From: Ruminococcus sp.
Lineage (GTDB): Bacteria; Bacillota; Clostridia; Oscillospirales; Acutalibacteraceae
Length of the DNA stretch: 64,000 bases
Assembly: GCA_017404145.1 (NCBI GenBank)
Contig: JAFRCW010000009.1
Location: 60,973-124,972, forward strand
Direction: 5' to 3'
This document shows, piece after piece, positions 18,925 through 27,885 of the stretch; the stretch's first letter is position 1, and the number at the start of each line of letters is the position of its first letter. A program made the translations under genes and the position numbers. The notes under the pieces were generated by a model, which did not search any database, was not told the origin of the DNA, and saw only the letters and a list, made by a program, of their open reading frames with translations.

Positions 18925-20964
18925 TCAGTTGTATTGTGTCTCTTCGGGTTGCGTTTCCGCTGCCTGCGTTTCATTCACTTGGGTCTCGTCGGCGGTTGTT
19001 TCCGCTTCGGTCGGTGTGACGGTTGCTTCTTCTGTCGGCGCTTCGGTTTGAGGCTCGACGTATCCGATCGGTTTTCCGATCAGATAGGGGACAGCATATT
19101 TAGAAACATATTTTTGAACAAAGCTCGCGTCGGAGATATCCAGCACATCCCCCGTCACATCAGCGGCTTGTGCGCTGAAATTGATACTAACAGGAAGATT
19201 CGCCAGACGCTTTTGTATAGCGGTCGCGTCCATAACGGTGATAGCGCCGTCGGAATCCGCGTCGCCGAGGATATCGGAAAGAATGAACTCCAGCGGTTGG
19301 ATCTGATAAAAATCCCAGCTTTCGGCGTCGGCGGTGAGGGCGCTGCCGTCCTCCCAGAGCCCGTCTGTCGGCGTCAGCCGCAGCGTGCCGCTCGAATTGA
19401 TATGATAGAGATAAGACCAATCGTCTTCCTCATATCCGCCGATATACCATTTTGTGCTTTCGCCGATCTCATCTGTCAGAAATACGCTCTCGCCGTCTGC
19501 AGCAAGATAGGTCAAGGCTCCGCTGTTCTGGATCAGATAGCTGCCGTCTGTTTGGAAGAAAAAGTTCCACGCCTGATTATCATATCCTTGGTATTCGTCC
19601 AGTATGACCGAATTCACATCATATGACGCGGCGAGTCCGCTGCCGTCTGTGATCCGTCCGCAGAAGTCCTTATCGCCGACATCTTTCGTAATGTGGAAAT
19701 GGATACCGACTTTATCGGAATTGCCGATGGCGTTATACGCTTTAATGTACACACCGTAATACCCGGTTTCCAGATCATAAAGATAGAAGGAATTCTCTCT
19801 GGTGGAGGTGGAGACGAGATGTTCTCCGTTATCCTTCCAGACATTAACGGTGTAGTCATTCGCGTATTTGCTTTTGTTCCAGATAATCTCCAAAAAGTTA
19901 TCGTGCGTGTAATTGATGTTGGTAACAAAATCAAAGCTTTGCGGTTTATTGGAGTTTCCGGAGATGATATTGATATTGATATTGGCTTGTGCGGTGGTCA
20001 GGGTCAATATCGTACCGTTTGACCATGAGTTTGCATACGGCCTGAGATATTTTGTGACGCCGCTGCTGTAATGCGCAAGGCCGTATCCCGAGCCGATCTT
20101 ACGGATATACCACGTTTTGTTATTCGGTCCCGCCTGCGGCTCAAGCGTCGCGATATTGTCGCCGATCAGGAAAATATCGGTATAGACGTTGATCAGGCGG
20201 TAGCCTCCGTCGGACTGCCTGATGAAATGCCAGATCTGATCGTTGTTGCACTGATAATCCCGCACCGTAACGTTCCAGTCGGGATCCAGACCGATCGCTT
20301 TGTTGTTGTTGCTGTTGGCGAGAACGGCATAAAAGTCATTGCCTAAATTGATATTGCCCGTGATGGAATAGGAGGAGACATACCAGTAAGCGTCTGCCGC
20401 GTTGAGTACCGCTGACTGAGAACCGAGCACGCTTGCTGTGTATGAGGAAGCGAGCTTGATCCTTTTGCCGGAGTAGGTGTTAGCGGGATCGGCGCAGTAG
20501 AAGGTATCGCCTTCATAGTCGGTTACCAGCACTGCGTGAGGAACGTCGTAGCACAACAGCATAATGCCTTCGGGATGACTGTTTAAAAGAGATTTCAGCC
20601 CCGATACGGAAATGCCGGAGATATTTGCATGGGAAACGCTCATCGAGTTGCCGTCCTGTGTATAGGTGAAGCTGTATCTCACACCCACGCCTTCCATCCA
20701 TGCGACGGATCGGATGGTGGATTCCGTGATGCGTTCCCAGTCGGAATTTCCGCTGAGATACATTCTCGCTCTGAGCATCATCGCGATAGAGGACAGGGTA
20801 CACATTCCGCTGGCAGATTGCTGCAGAAAGAGTGAGTTCGGCAGTGAGGTCGCGCCTGACTCGGCGATTTCAGTTTTTTCTGCGGAAATATCCGCGGAAA
20901 AAACAGTAAACACGCTGATCGTCATGATAACAGCGATGATAAGTGATAAACATCTTTTCAGCAT
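18925..20964 (-). CDS. Secreted C39-like peptidase/ricin-lectin/dockerin protein
   Basis: 679 residues from ATG at 20964 (AGAAGGTG ahead; an earlier in-frame ATG lacks a site). Order of parts: signal peptide (1-27); a papain-like domain resembling C39 peptidases, with candidate Cys55 in SASGMCTLSS, His143 in VPHAVLVTDY and Asp159 in CADPAN; ricin-type beta-trefoil-like repeats (about 185-300, and again about 455-560, both with Q-x-W or similar); a fibronectin-like stretch between them; a type I dockerin (565-634) with loops DADSDGAITVMD and a degenerate second loop; and a 45-residue tail of Thr, Glu and Pro. Export and docking on a scaffoldin are inferred. A promoter lies upstream at 21069-21097. 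Its substrate is unknown. Confidence 0.85.
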   Translation of the reverse strand: MLKRCLSLIIAVIMTISVFTVFSADISAEKTEIAESGATSLPNSLFLQQSASGMCTLSSIAMMLRARMYLSGNSDWERITESTIRSVAWMEGVGVRYSFTYTQDGNSMSVSHANISGISVSGLKSLLNSHPEGIMLLCYDVPHAVLVTDYEGDTFYCADPANTYSGKRIKLASSYTASVLGSQSAVLNAADAYWYVSSYSITGNINLGNDFYAVLANSNNNKAIGLDPDWNVTVRDYQCNNDQIWHFIRQSDGGYRLINVYTDIFLIGDNIATLEPQAGPNNKTWYIRKIGSGYGLAHYSSGVTKYLRPYANSWSNGTILTLTTAQANININIISGNSNKPQSFDFVTNINYTHDNFLEIIWNKSKYANDYTVNVWKDNGEHLVSTSTRENSFYLYDLETGYYGVYIKAYNAIGNSDKVGIHFHITKDVGDKDFCGRITDGSGLAASYDVNSVILDEYQGYDNQAWNFFFQTDGSYLIQNSGALTYLAADGESVFLTDEIGESTKWYIGGYEEDDWSYLYHINSSGTLRLTPTDGLWEDGSALTADAESWDFYQIQPLEFILSDILGDADSDGAITVMDATAIQKRLANLPVSINFSAQAADVTGDVLDISDASFVQKYVSKYAVPYLIGKPIGYVEPQTEAPTEEATVTPTEAETTADETQVNETQAAETQPEETQYN

Positions 20965-21068
20965 AATACACCTTCTTGATTTGAAACTCATCCTCAGCGG
21001 CTTTGCTATCACCGAATGAGCCGCTTCTATCAAAAAACATAATCTTCCATTTTGTCGATAATATATCA

Positions 21069-21097
21069 ATTCTATCATAATTTGCAGACGATTGCAA
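21069..21097 (-). promoter_or_regulatory. Promoter of the C39-like/dockerin gene
   Basis: On the minus strand TTGCAA, 17 bases, TAGAAT, about 100 bases before the ATG at 20964. Confidence 0.6.
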
Positions 21098-21103
21098 GAG
21101 AGT

Positions 21104-21136
21104 AAAAAACACAGCGCCCTTTCATCGCTGTGTTTT
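21104..21136. terminator. Terminator after the FkbM gene
   Basis: AAAACACAGCG and CGCTGTGTTTT form a symmetric stem with T-runs on both sides. Its main role is probably to end the minus-strand FkbM transcript before the promoter at 21069-21097. Confidence 0.8.
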
Positions 21137-21151
21137 CATAATATAAACGTA

Positions 21152-22195
21152 TTATACTGCGTAAATGTTGAGATCCCAGCAGGGAATGTACGGATGCTTT
21201 CTCAGATAGATCATATAGTCCGGGTTGAGTCGGTTGATTTGCAGGATCAGGCGGAAGAAATCGCCGGTTCTGTGATAAGCGGCGAGATTGAGCTTTGGTT
21301 TTGTTTTAAGCGTCTCCTTTGCGCCGTTGAGCATTCGTTCTTCAAAGCCTTCTATATCCGTTTTGATATAGGTGGGGGAGCGGTCGATCTCATCGACAGA
21401 TGTGACGGCGACTTCTGCGCCGTTTTGATCGTTCAGCGCCGCCATCCGTCCGCTTTTCTTCGAGATATACATCACGCCCGGACTCTCGGAGATACCGGCG
21501 TTGAGCAAGGCGGTGTTCGGGATACTGCCGGCGTATGTTTGCAGCTTTGCGAAGTTCTTCGGATTCGGTTCTACCGCCGTGATATGCTCATAGCCGTCCG
21601 AGAATCGGAGGAACTCCTCCACCGTGTCGCCGCGGTACGCTCCGAGATCCAGATACCGTTCGTCCTTCAGTTTCAGGATATCGGCATATGCCTCTTCCTT
21701 TGATGACTCGATCTCTTTGAGATAATGCAGTCTGCCGGTGTAGAAGAAATGCAGCGCTCCTTTGAATACCTTTTTGGAGGCTTCATCCGCGAGCAGAGCA
21801 TATGCTTTTTCAATATCTTCCCGATTTTCCGAAAGGAAATGATCGTCAAGGATATCGGTACCGACTACGGGAACATTCGGGATGATCATTTCGTGCCGCT
21901 TTGAAACGTTTTCAATATATGCCATCACATCCGGCAAAGAGCTGGCAAAGCACAGGGCGACGGTAAAGCTCCCAAGCTCTTTTGTTAGCTCTTTCTCACT
22001 TTTGACGGTAAAGCCGCGAAACTCCTGATGACGGACAAAGCCGTCGCTTGCCATCACGCCCGCGGCTTTGATGCGATGTTTTTCAAATTCATCCAGCGTT
22101 TTATCGGCGCCGTTGCCCATCCCGTAGAGAACGACGGGAAGTTCGGACGCTTTCAGCGCGTCCCAACAGTTGGGATATACAAAATCAAATAACAT
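21152..22195 (-). CDS. FkbM-family SAM-dependent methyltransferase
   Basis: 347 residues from ATG at 22195, which lies one base after the stop of the upstream gene. An N-terminal region with LYGMGNGADKTLDEFEKHRI resembles a sugar/nucleotide-fold domain seen before FkbM modules. The methyltransferase part starts near residue 190: YLDLGAYRGDTVEEFL is the SAM loop, ITAVEPNPKNF the second acidic strand, and the FkbM-type motif YIKTDIEGFEERML follows. These enzymes methylate hydroxyl groups on glycans or lipids. Acceptor unknown. It is probably co-transcribed with the lipoprotein gene upstream. Confidence 0.85.
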   Translation of the reverse strand: MLFDFVYPNCWDALKASELPVVLYGMGNGADKTLDEFEKHRIKAAGVMASDGFVRHQEFRGFTVKSEKELTKELGSFTVALCFASSLPDVMAYIENVSKRHEMIIPNVPVVGTDILDDHFLSENREDIEKAYALLADEASKKVFKGALHFFYTGRLHYLKEIESSKEEAYADILKLKDERYLDLGAYRGDTVEEFLRFSDGYEHITAVEPNPKNFAKLQTYAGSIPNTALLNAGISESPGVMYISKKSGRMAALNDQNGAEVAVTSVDEIDRSPTYIKTDIEGFEERMLNGAKETLKTKPKLNLAAYHRTGDFFRLILQINRLNPDYMIYLRKHPYIPCWDLNIYAV

Positions 22196-22196
22196 A

Positions 22197-23282
22197 TTAC
22201 GGATTACACAGGCTGCATGGACTGAAGCCTTTTTCGATTGCTTTTTCTCTGGTATCAAAGAAAATCATATTTTCATCTTTCATCGTTTTGACGCCGCTGC
22301 ATTCATAGCGATGAAAGACATGGCTGCTTCTGTTGCCGACATAAGAGATTGCCGCTTGATCGGCATTTTCGCTGTCGTTTCGGGAGAAGGTTTCCGCTTC
22401 GATCTGCCGTCCTCCCTGTGAAAGGACGGAGATCTCCTTGCCGTCGGTTGCGGCAACGACCGTCCCCAGCAGATCGGTACGATAGTAGGCGACGCCTCTT
22501 TCTCTGAGCTTGCTGACGGTTTCCCGATGAGGATGGCCGTAGTCGTTGTTCTTGCCGCAGGAGATGACCGCAAAGGCGGGATCGACAGCGGATAAAAAGG
22601 CGTCGGAAGTGGAGGTAGAAGAACCGTGATGACCGCATTTAAGAACATCCGCGCTGAGGTCTTCACCGGAGCGCAGCATTTGTTCCTCCGATTCTTTTTC
22701 TGCGTCTCCGGTCAGCAGAAAGCTGATATCGCCGCATTGTGCCTTGACGACGACGGAATAGTTGTTGTAGTTGTTGTAGCTGTCTCCCAAAGGAGCGAGT
22801 ACGGTAAACGTCGCTTCTCCGAAAGAATAGGTCTTTCCGGGTTCGGCGTCAATATAGTTGACGTCATATTCATCTACCGCATGCAGAACATTCAGCCAGG
22901 TAGAAGTGCTTTTATCGGTTTCACAAGTGATGAAGTTTTCGGTATCAATGGTTTCGATAACGGTTTTCAGACCTCCGACGTGATCGGAGTCGGGATGGGT
23001 GGCAATCATATATTTCAGTTCGTTACAGCCCCTTTTTTCCGCGTATTCCGCTACCGTATCGCCATAGTCGCGTTCTCCGGCGTCGATCAGCACAAATTCT
23101 CCCTTTGATTCGAGCAGGGTGCTGTCGCCCTGTCCGACGTCAATAAAATGCACGATCAGTTTTGCGTCGCCGATCTGATTATAGTCTTTCGGCGAGGGGA
23201 TCCCGAGAAGCTCCTCGAGGGTACACGAGCAAAGCAAAAACAAAAGAGTGATTGCGAGAACGATGCATAGAATCTTTTTCAT
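22197..23282 (-). CDS. ComEC-like metallo-beta-lactamase-fold lipoprotein with Ada-like C-terminus
   Basis: 361 residues. A lipoprotein signal (lipobox LLCSC, Cys20) places it on the outer membrane face. The MBL-fold domain (about 40-300) has IDVGQGDSTLL, the metal motif THPDSDHVGG, TGDAEKESE and CGHHGSST, closest to the hydrolase domain of ComEC and stand-alone extracellular relatives, which are thought to be nucleases. The last 45 residues (from about 315) carry Cys and His spacing like the metal-binding domain of Ada (HRYECSGVK ... FSPCSLCNP), a pairing seen in secreted DNA-related proteins. DNA degradation outside the cell is an inference. Confidence 0.85.
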   Translation of the reverse strand: MKKILCIVLAITLLFLLCSCTLEELLGIPSPKDYNQIGDAKLIVHFIDVGQGDSTLLESKGEFVLIDAGERDYGDTVAEYAEKRGCNELKYMIATHPDSDHVGGLKTVIETIDTENFITCETDKSTSTWLNVLHAVDEYDVNYIDAEPGKTYSFGEATFTVLAPLGDSYNNYNNYSVVVKAQCGDISFLLTGDAEKESEEQMLRSGEDLSADVLKCGHHGSSTSTSDAFLSAVDPAFAVISCGKNNDYGHPHRETVSKLRERGVAYYRTDLLGTVVAATDGKEISVLSQGGRQIEAETFSRNDSENADQAAISYVGNRSSHVFHRYECSGVKTMKDENMIFFDTREKAIEKGFSPCSLCNP

Positions 23283-23345
23283 TTCATCATCTCCTCTGTC
23301 ATTCTACCTTAAAAAACGGCAAGAATCAATATTTTTATATAATAT

Positions 23346-23374
23346 TTGCACAATTGAAAAATATATGTTATAAT
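23346..23374 (+). promoter_or_regulatory. Promoter of the AraC-type regulator
   Basis: TTGCAC, 17 bases, TATAAT within a very AT-rich intergenic stretch; the ATG is 52 bases further on. Confidence 0.65.
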
Positions 23375-23425
23375 ATTAATATCTATAAGTATATATGTTT
23401 CCTGAGTTTGAAAGGAGAGAGAAAG

Positions 23426-24301
23426 ATGGCGGGCAATCCCAGAAACAAGCATGAGATCGTGACAGCGGATGAGAATTTGCCCGGCAAGGTAATGCTCTAT
23501 GAAAAGCCGGGTAAGAAATGTTTTACCAACAAGCATTGGCACAAAAATCTGGAGATCGATTATATCATCAAAGGCAGGATGTGGACCGCACAGAACGGTG
23601 TGGATAAGGATATTTTCGACAACGACTTTGTGCTGGTGAATTCCGAGGTTGTTCATCAGACCTGCGGCAAGGAGCCGGATGAACCGGTCAAATATCTGGT
23701 GGTGCTGTTTTCCTACAGCTATATCAAGTCGTATTTCCCGAGCTTTGATCGTTATACCTACGATCTGCAGCAGAGTGATCAGGCGAGAGTAAGGATCCGC
23801 GATCTGCTCAAAGGTATCGTTTTTGAGGTGGAAAACCCCTCCGAGCTTTCGACGCTGAGGATCTCCTGCGCGATGAGCCAGATACTGATCCTCCTGTTCT
23901 CTAAATGCAGGGTCAAAAAACCGGAAGCGCCGCAACAGGCGGATCCCAACGATCCGCAGTATATTGCGCGCGCGATCGACTTTATCAAGGAGAACTACCG
24001 TGAGAGGATCACCTTAGAAGATATTTCCTCTTATGTCGGACTCACGCCTACCTATTTCTCACGGTACTTTAAGAACACCACCCGCCGAACCTTCAAGGGT
24101 TATTTGAATCTTGTCAGGCTGGAGGGTACCCTTAACGATATCCAGAACTTCGGCGTCAGCGAGACCCGAGCGGCGGCAAACAACGGCTTTCCCAGTGTGA
24201 AATCGTTCATCGCGGTGTTCAAGTCCGTCTACGGATGCACCCCGAGCGATTATGTCAAGCGTTATCACGAAGAGCCTCCCATATCACAGATTCCGAAATA
24301 A
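23426..24301 (+). CDS. AraC-family transcriptional regulator with cupin N-terminus
   Basis: 291 residues from ATG at 23426 (AAAGGAGAGA ahead; the frame is open further upstream but has no site). Residues 20-100 form a cupin-like sensor (KHWHKNLEIDYIIKGRMW is the beta-barrel signature). The last 100 residues are the double helix-turn-helix: AIDFIKENYRERITLEDISS and SRYFKNTTRRTFKGYL, though the second helix of the usual motif is diverged (ETRAAANNGFPSVKSF). Such regulators often sense sugars. The dockerin gene 30 bases downstream is the likely co-transcribed or controlled partner. Confidence 0.9.
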   Translation: MAGNPRNKHEIVTADENLPGKVMLYEKPGKKCFTNKHWHKNLEIDYIIKGRMWTAQNGVDKDIFDNDFVLVNSEVVHQTCGKEPDEPVKYLVVLFSYSYIKSYFPSFDRYTYDLQQSDQARVRIRDLLKGIVFEVENPSELSTLRISCAMSQILILLFSKCRVKKPEAPQQADPNDPQYIARAIDFIKENYRERITLEDISSYVGLTPTYFSRYFKNTTRRTFKGYLNLVRLEGTLNDIQNFGVSETRAAANNGFPSVKSFIAVFKSVYGCTPSDYVKRYHEEPPISQIPK

Positions 24302-24330
24302 ACAACGAATACTGAAAAGGAGGAATACAA

Positions 24331-25944
24331 ATGAAGAAGCTGATATCGGTTTTGTTGATCCTTATCCTGATCGTTACTCTTGTTACCGTATCGAATCTCT
24401 CGATCCAAGCGGTTGAAAAAGAGTATCAGTATGAGAGCTCGTTTGATCTTTATGCGAAAGAACACGGATATAAGAATTGCACCTATCAAGAGATCGGCAG
24501 CGGCGATCACTGGACGCTCGTATTTGCTCAGTGTGAAGGCAACGCCTGCGACAAGCTGATCAAAGGCACGTTCGGCGACAGAGTTGTCATCAACTATGAC
24601 GACGGTCAGCCCTTTACCTTCGGCTTTGGCGTGTTCTGGAGACGCGTGGGCTTCGTTCCGCTTACCGAGGTGTGGAACAATCCCTACTTTGAGGGGCTGC
24701 ACGAAATGTTCAGAAACTACACCGATAAGACGATGACCTCTGACAGCAGTACGGTGTGGCTGCTGGGCGATACCGACAGAGACGGCTTGCTGACCATCCT
24801 CGACGCGACACATCTCCAAAAACAGCTTGCAGAGCTGGAAGGAGAGCCTTCCCATGATTCGCTTCCTCAGGTCGCCGGAGTGAAGTTCGGCGCGGATATC
24901 AAGCTCCTTTCCGACATCGACCGTGACGGCATAAAGACGATTCTGGACGCGACATGGATCCAGAAGCGTCTGGCGAACTGCATCAATAATCAGGAGCTCG
25001 CGTTCAAAACGCTGGCGAATGTGATCTCCACCGAGTCGCCCCTTCTCAGAGAAGAATCCGGACTGATCTTCTCCTATGAGCAGCTGTGTGAGAAAAAAGG
25101 TACTGTCTCACTCTTCGGCGAAGACTTCACACAGGATATTTTCGCCCAGTGTGACAAAGCCTTCTTCGAGGATCATGTTCTGCTGATGTATACGGATGTT
25201 GAGAGCAGCTCCGGCTATCAGCGAGAGAACTTCAGAATGTATAAGGATAAGTACTGTGAGATCAACTTTGAGCAAGACAAGATTTATCCGAACGGCAGCA
25301 CCGCCTCGGTGATGACCAACCGTTTGATTCTGCTCGCGCTCAACCGTGAGGATGTTCCTCTGCTCTCGGGCGTCAACGCGATCGTCTACAGCAAGAGCCC
25401 GGCGCCCGCTGTTGACGATTCCTATCTCTCCTTGGCGTTATCGGGAAATTTTAACCAAAACGCTTATGCGGTGGACGGACCTTCCGTCAGCTGGAAAGAG
25501 TCCTACAACGGCAACGCTGTTGAGATGATAGAGGATTTTGAAGATATGGAACAATACGGTGTGATGGCTCTGCTGACTTCAAGACCTCAATTCGAAGCGT
25601 TTATGCGCGATTGCGGCAACAAGGATTTTGTGGATATGCATCCCGAAAACCCCGAGGACTATGATAGAAAGCTCGAGGACATCTATGACGACGCGTTTTT
25701 TGAGGACTACGCGCTGCTGGTGACGGTATACCGCTATGTGTGCGGAAACTATACTACTAAGATCATCGCGACGGCAACAGAGGGCGATAGACTCTATGTT
25801 GCCTTAAGAACGACGAACGTCCCTGCGGATCCTCACGCCGCGCCGATCTATTCCTACAATATCTCCGTGAATATGATGAAAAAACCGGAGATCGGCTCGA
25901 TCCACTCGCTCGGTCTGCTCTTGATGAGAGAGGAAACAGACTGA
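24331..25944 (+). CDS. Secreted protein with an internal dockerin
   Basis: 537 residues with a signal peptide (1-27). Unusually, the type I dockerin sits in the middle (about 145-218): loops DTDRDGLLTILD and DIDRDGIKTILD, each followed by a helix ending QK-x-LA. On both sides are related-looking domains of unknown family: the N-terminal one ends in GVFWRRVGFVPL and the C-terminal 320 residues contain two blocks of the form FFEDH/FFEDYALL. No catalytic motif is recognised. It starts 29 bases after the AraC-type gene with AAAGGAGG and ends at a terminator, so the two probably form an operon. A scaffold-bound role outside the cell is inferred from the dockerin only. Confidence 0.8.
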   Translation: MKKLISVLLILILIVTLVTVSNLSIQAVEKEYQYESSFDLYAKEHGYKNCTYQEIGSGDHWTLVFAQCEGNACDKLIKGTFGDRVVINYDDGQPFTFGFGVFWRRVGFVPLTEVWNNPYFEGLHEMFRNYTDKTMTSDSSTVWLLGDTDRDGLLTILDATHLQKQLAELEGEPSHDSLPQVAGVKFGADIKLLSDIDRDGIKTILDATWIQKRLANCINNQELAFKTLANVISTESPLLREESGLIFSYEQLCEKKGTVSLFGEDFTQDIFAQCDKAFFEDHVLLMYTDVESSSGYQRENFRMYKDKYCEINFEQDKIYPNGSTASVMTNRLILLALNREDVPLLSGVNAIVYSKSPAPAVDDSYLSLALSGNFNQNAYAVDGPSVSWKESYNGNAVEMIEDFEDMEQYGVMALLTSRPQFEAFMRDCGNKDFVDMHPENPEDYDRKLEDIYDDAFFEDYALLVTVYRYVCGNYTTKIIATATEGDRLYVALRTTNVPADPHAAPIYSYNISVNMMKKPEIGSIHSLGLLLMREETD

Positions 25945-25962
25945 TCTGATATCAAATAAATA

Positions 25963-25992
25963 GGGCAGTGACTTTTACGGTCACTGCCTTTT
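25963..25992 (+). terminator. Terminator after the internal-dockerin gene
   Basis: GGCAGTGAC, TTTTACG, GTCACTGCC then TTTT. It abuts the left end of the IS element. Confidence 0.88.
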
Positions 25993-26084
25993 GTTATATA
26001 TTAGCCCTGAGCAAAACTCAAAAAGTGAGATAAACAGTGGATTTTTGCTCAGAAATGTTTTAGTTTATCACTCAAAAGTATAGA

Positions 26085-26146
26085 AACAGCCAGCCGAATA
26101 TCGTATAATTTAATTGCAAACAAAACCACGAAAGGGGCTGGCTGTT
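26085..26146 (+). promoter_or_regulatory. Inverted repeat around the transposase start
   Basis: AACAGCCAGCC at 26085-26095 and GGCTGGCTGTT at 26136-26146 are perfect 11-base complements. The TTG start at 26114 lies in the loop and the GAAAGGGG tract in the arm. Read-through transcripts would fold the start region away, a known way for IS elements to limit transposase expression; here this is inference. Confidence 0.5.
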
Positions 26147-27118
26147 ATCTATCGTCAAGAAATCTTACAGGATATTTCGTTCTTCACTTCACAACCGAAA
26201 GCCAAGTTTTATTCAGATCTTTTCGATCACTTAGATTTATCCATGTTGCCCGAATATACTGCCTCAACCGGTCGAAGAGGCTTCTCCGACCACGCTAAGC
26301 TCAGAGCGGCTATCGTTATGAAATGCGAGTGCTTTTCCTGTATCACAGACCTTCTGGATTATCTCCAAAATAATCTGCTGATCGCGCATTACTGCGGCTT
26401 TAATATCATGAAGCCCTTACCGTCCTACTGGACGCTCGAGCGTTTCATCAAAGAACACGAAAACGGTCTTTTGCAAAAGGTCATGCAGTCTCAGGTTCAA
26501 AAGCTGTATGAATTAGGCGTACTTGACGCTTCGTTCATCGCTCTCGATTCAACCCCGATCTCTGCGAACACTTCTCAGAATAATCCCAAATCCTTTAAAG
26601 CAGATAAGTTCAAACCGGAGAATCAGCCTGCTTCGGATAAAGACTGCGGTCTCGGCGTTCATACTGCTTCCAATCAGCATTCCGAGAAAAAGTATGAGTT
26701 TTTCTGGGGCTACAAGAATCACATTCTTGTTGATTGTATCACGGGTCTGCCGATCAATGAGATTACTACTACAGCAGATGTTGCCGACAGCACCGTCGCT
26801 TTAGACATTCTCAAAAACACAAATGAGTATCTGTATGTTAAGGAATGTACCTTTATTGCTGACAAAGCTTACGACGTCAAGGTTATTTACAACACTGTTA
26901 AAAATGTTTATGAAGGGGAATGTTATATCCCTCTTAATAAGAGAAATACCAAGAATCCGAAGAAGCTTCCTTCCGGTCGACCTGTCTGTGATGCCGGTCT
27001 TGTGATGAACAAGGACGGTAAAACATTTGACAACGGCAGAACCAGACAAAAGTATTGCTGTCCTTTCAGACGTTCCAAAACCAAATCCTGTCCCTGCAAT
27101 CAGTATGAGTGTTCATAA
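26114..27118 (+). pseudogene. IS4-type transposase, N-terminal part (interrupted)
   Basis: 334 residues, probably the first three quarters of the transposase. The first two catalytic Asp are visible: D145 in FIALDSTPIS and D250 in TFIADKAYD. The frame ends in CPCNQYECS, where uninterrupted relatives would go on to HPxxxNGKKxRGC-like sequence; exactly such sequence is found 1.05 kb later at 28173. It therefore lacks the third catalytic residue. The start is uncertain: TTG at 26114 has no ribosome site. Confidence 0.8.
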
Positions 27119-27233
27119 CGGAGTTAAGTTATGGGCGCTCTTTCTTTTTTCGGTTTGTTATTCTGAATTTGGCTTTACAAATTCTATGCTCGCTGCATTC
27201 TGAGACAAAGCTTTCTATAATTTGTAATTTATA

Positions 27234-27262
27234 TTGACAATCGAACGTTTGTGCTATATAAT
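27234..27262 (+). promoter_or_regulatory. Promoter of the barnase/barstar module
   Basis: TTGACA, 17 bases, TATAAT: full consensus boxes, 20 bases before the start codon of the toxin gene. It lies inside the inserted segment, so the module brings its own promoter. Confidence 0.85.
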
Positions 27263-27282
27263 AGATTATAGGAGGTGATGAA

Positions 27283-27876
27283 TTGCGTATTCAAAAAATA
27301 CACTATAACGCAATTATTAATGATACTAACTTATCCGAAAAAGCAAGGGATGATAGCTTTACACCGATAACCATGCCGAGTCAGGATTATAAAACATGGC
27401 GTGCTGTTCTTGATTTAAAAACTTGTTTTAACTGTGCGGATAATCACGGCAGAATTTTTGATATGAACGATACTACCGTGATGCTGCCGCCGTTACATTT
27501 ATATTGTCGGTGCACACTTGAAGACATTGAAGCAATTGAAGCAGGCAATGCGACAAACAACGGAACAGACGGTGCTGATTATTGGCTGAAATACTATGGA
27601 AGGTTACCTGATTATTATATTTCATCAGCACAGCTTGAAGCGCTTGGTTGGGAATATGGAGACAGACCGTCAAAATTTGCGCCGGGAAAGATGTTGGGTG
27701 GAGGTATTTATGATAATGAAGATAGAAAACTTCCTCATAGAATAGGGCGAATCTGGCGTGAAGCAGATATCAACTATACGCCCGGTAAACGAAATAGACA
27801 TAGAATACTATGGTCAAATGATGGACTAATATTCGTTACATATGACCATTATCATACTTTTTATGAAATTGTTTAG
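27283..27876 (+). CDS. MuF-fragment/barnase-like ribonuclease toxin
   Basis: 197 residues from TTG at 27283 with GGAGGTG 5 bases ahead. Residues 1-95 contain WRAVLDLKTCFNCADNHGR and PPLHLYCRC, the Cys/His pattern of the phage minor head (MuF) C-terminal region. Residues 98-197 align in order with barnase: ADYWLKYYGRLPDYYISSAQ, ALGW, APGKMLGGGIYDNEDRKLP, GRIWREADINYTPGKRNRHR and DHYHTFYEIV. The general base Glu (in READINY), the Arg after NRH, and the His of DHYHTF are all kept. It should cut RNA. There is no secretion signal. The barstar-like gene follows after 9 bases. It sits inside a transposase gene. Confidence 0.92.
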   Translation: MRIQKIHYNAIINDTNLSEKARDDSFTPITMPSQDYKTWRAVLDLKTCFNCADNHGRIFDMNDTTVMLPPLHLYCRCTLEDIEAIEAGNATNNGTDGADYWLKYYGRLPDYYISSAQLEALGWEYGDRPSKFAPGKMLGGGIYDNEDRKLPHRIGRIWREADINYTPGKRNRHRILWSNDGLIFVTYDHYHTFYEIV

Positions 27877-27885
27877 GAGGTAAAA

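Noticed and set aside
18613..19626. 337-residue plus-strand frame across the fragment end and the dockerin gene
   Set aside because: It runs through the terminator at 18811-18840 and is antisense to a convincing secreted protein.
27278..27400. ATG at 27278 as start of the toxin gene
   Set aside because: It is in another frame and closes soon; the TTG at 27283 opens the barnase frame at a proper distance from GGAGGTG.
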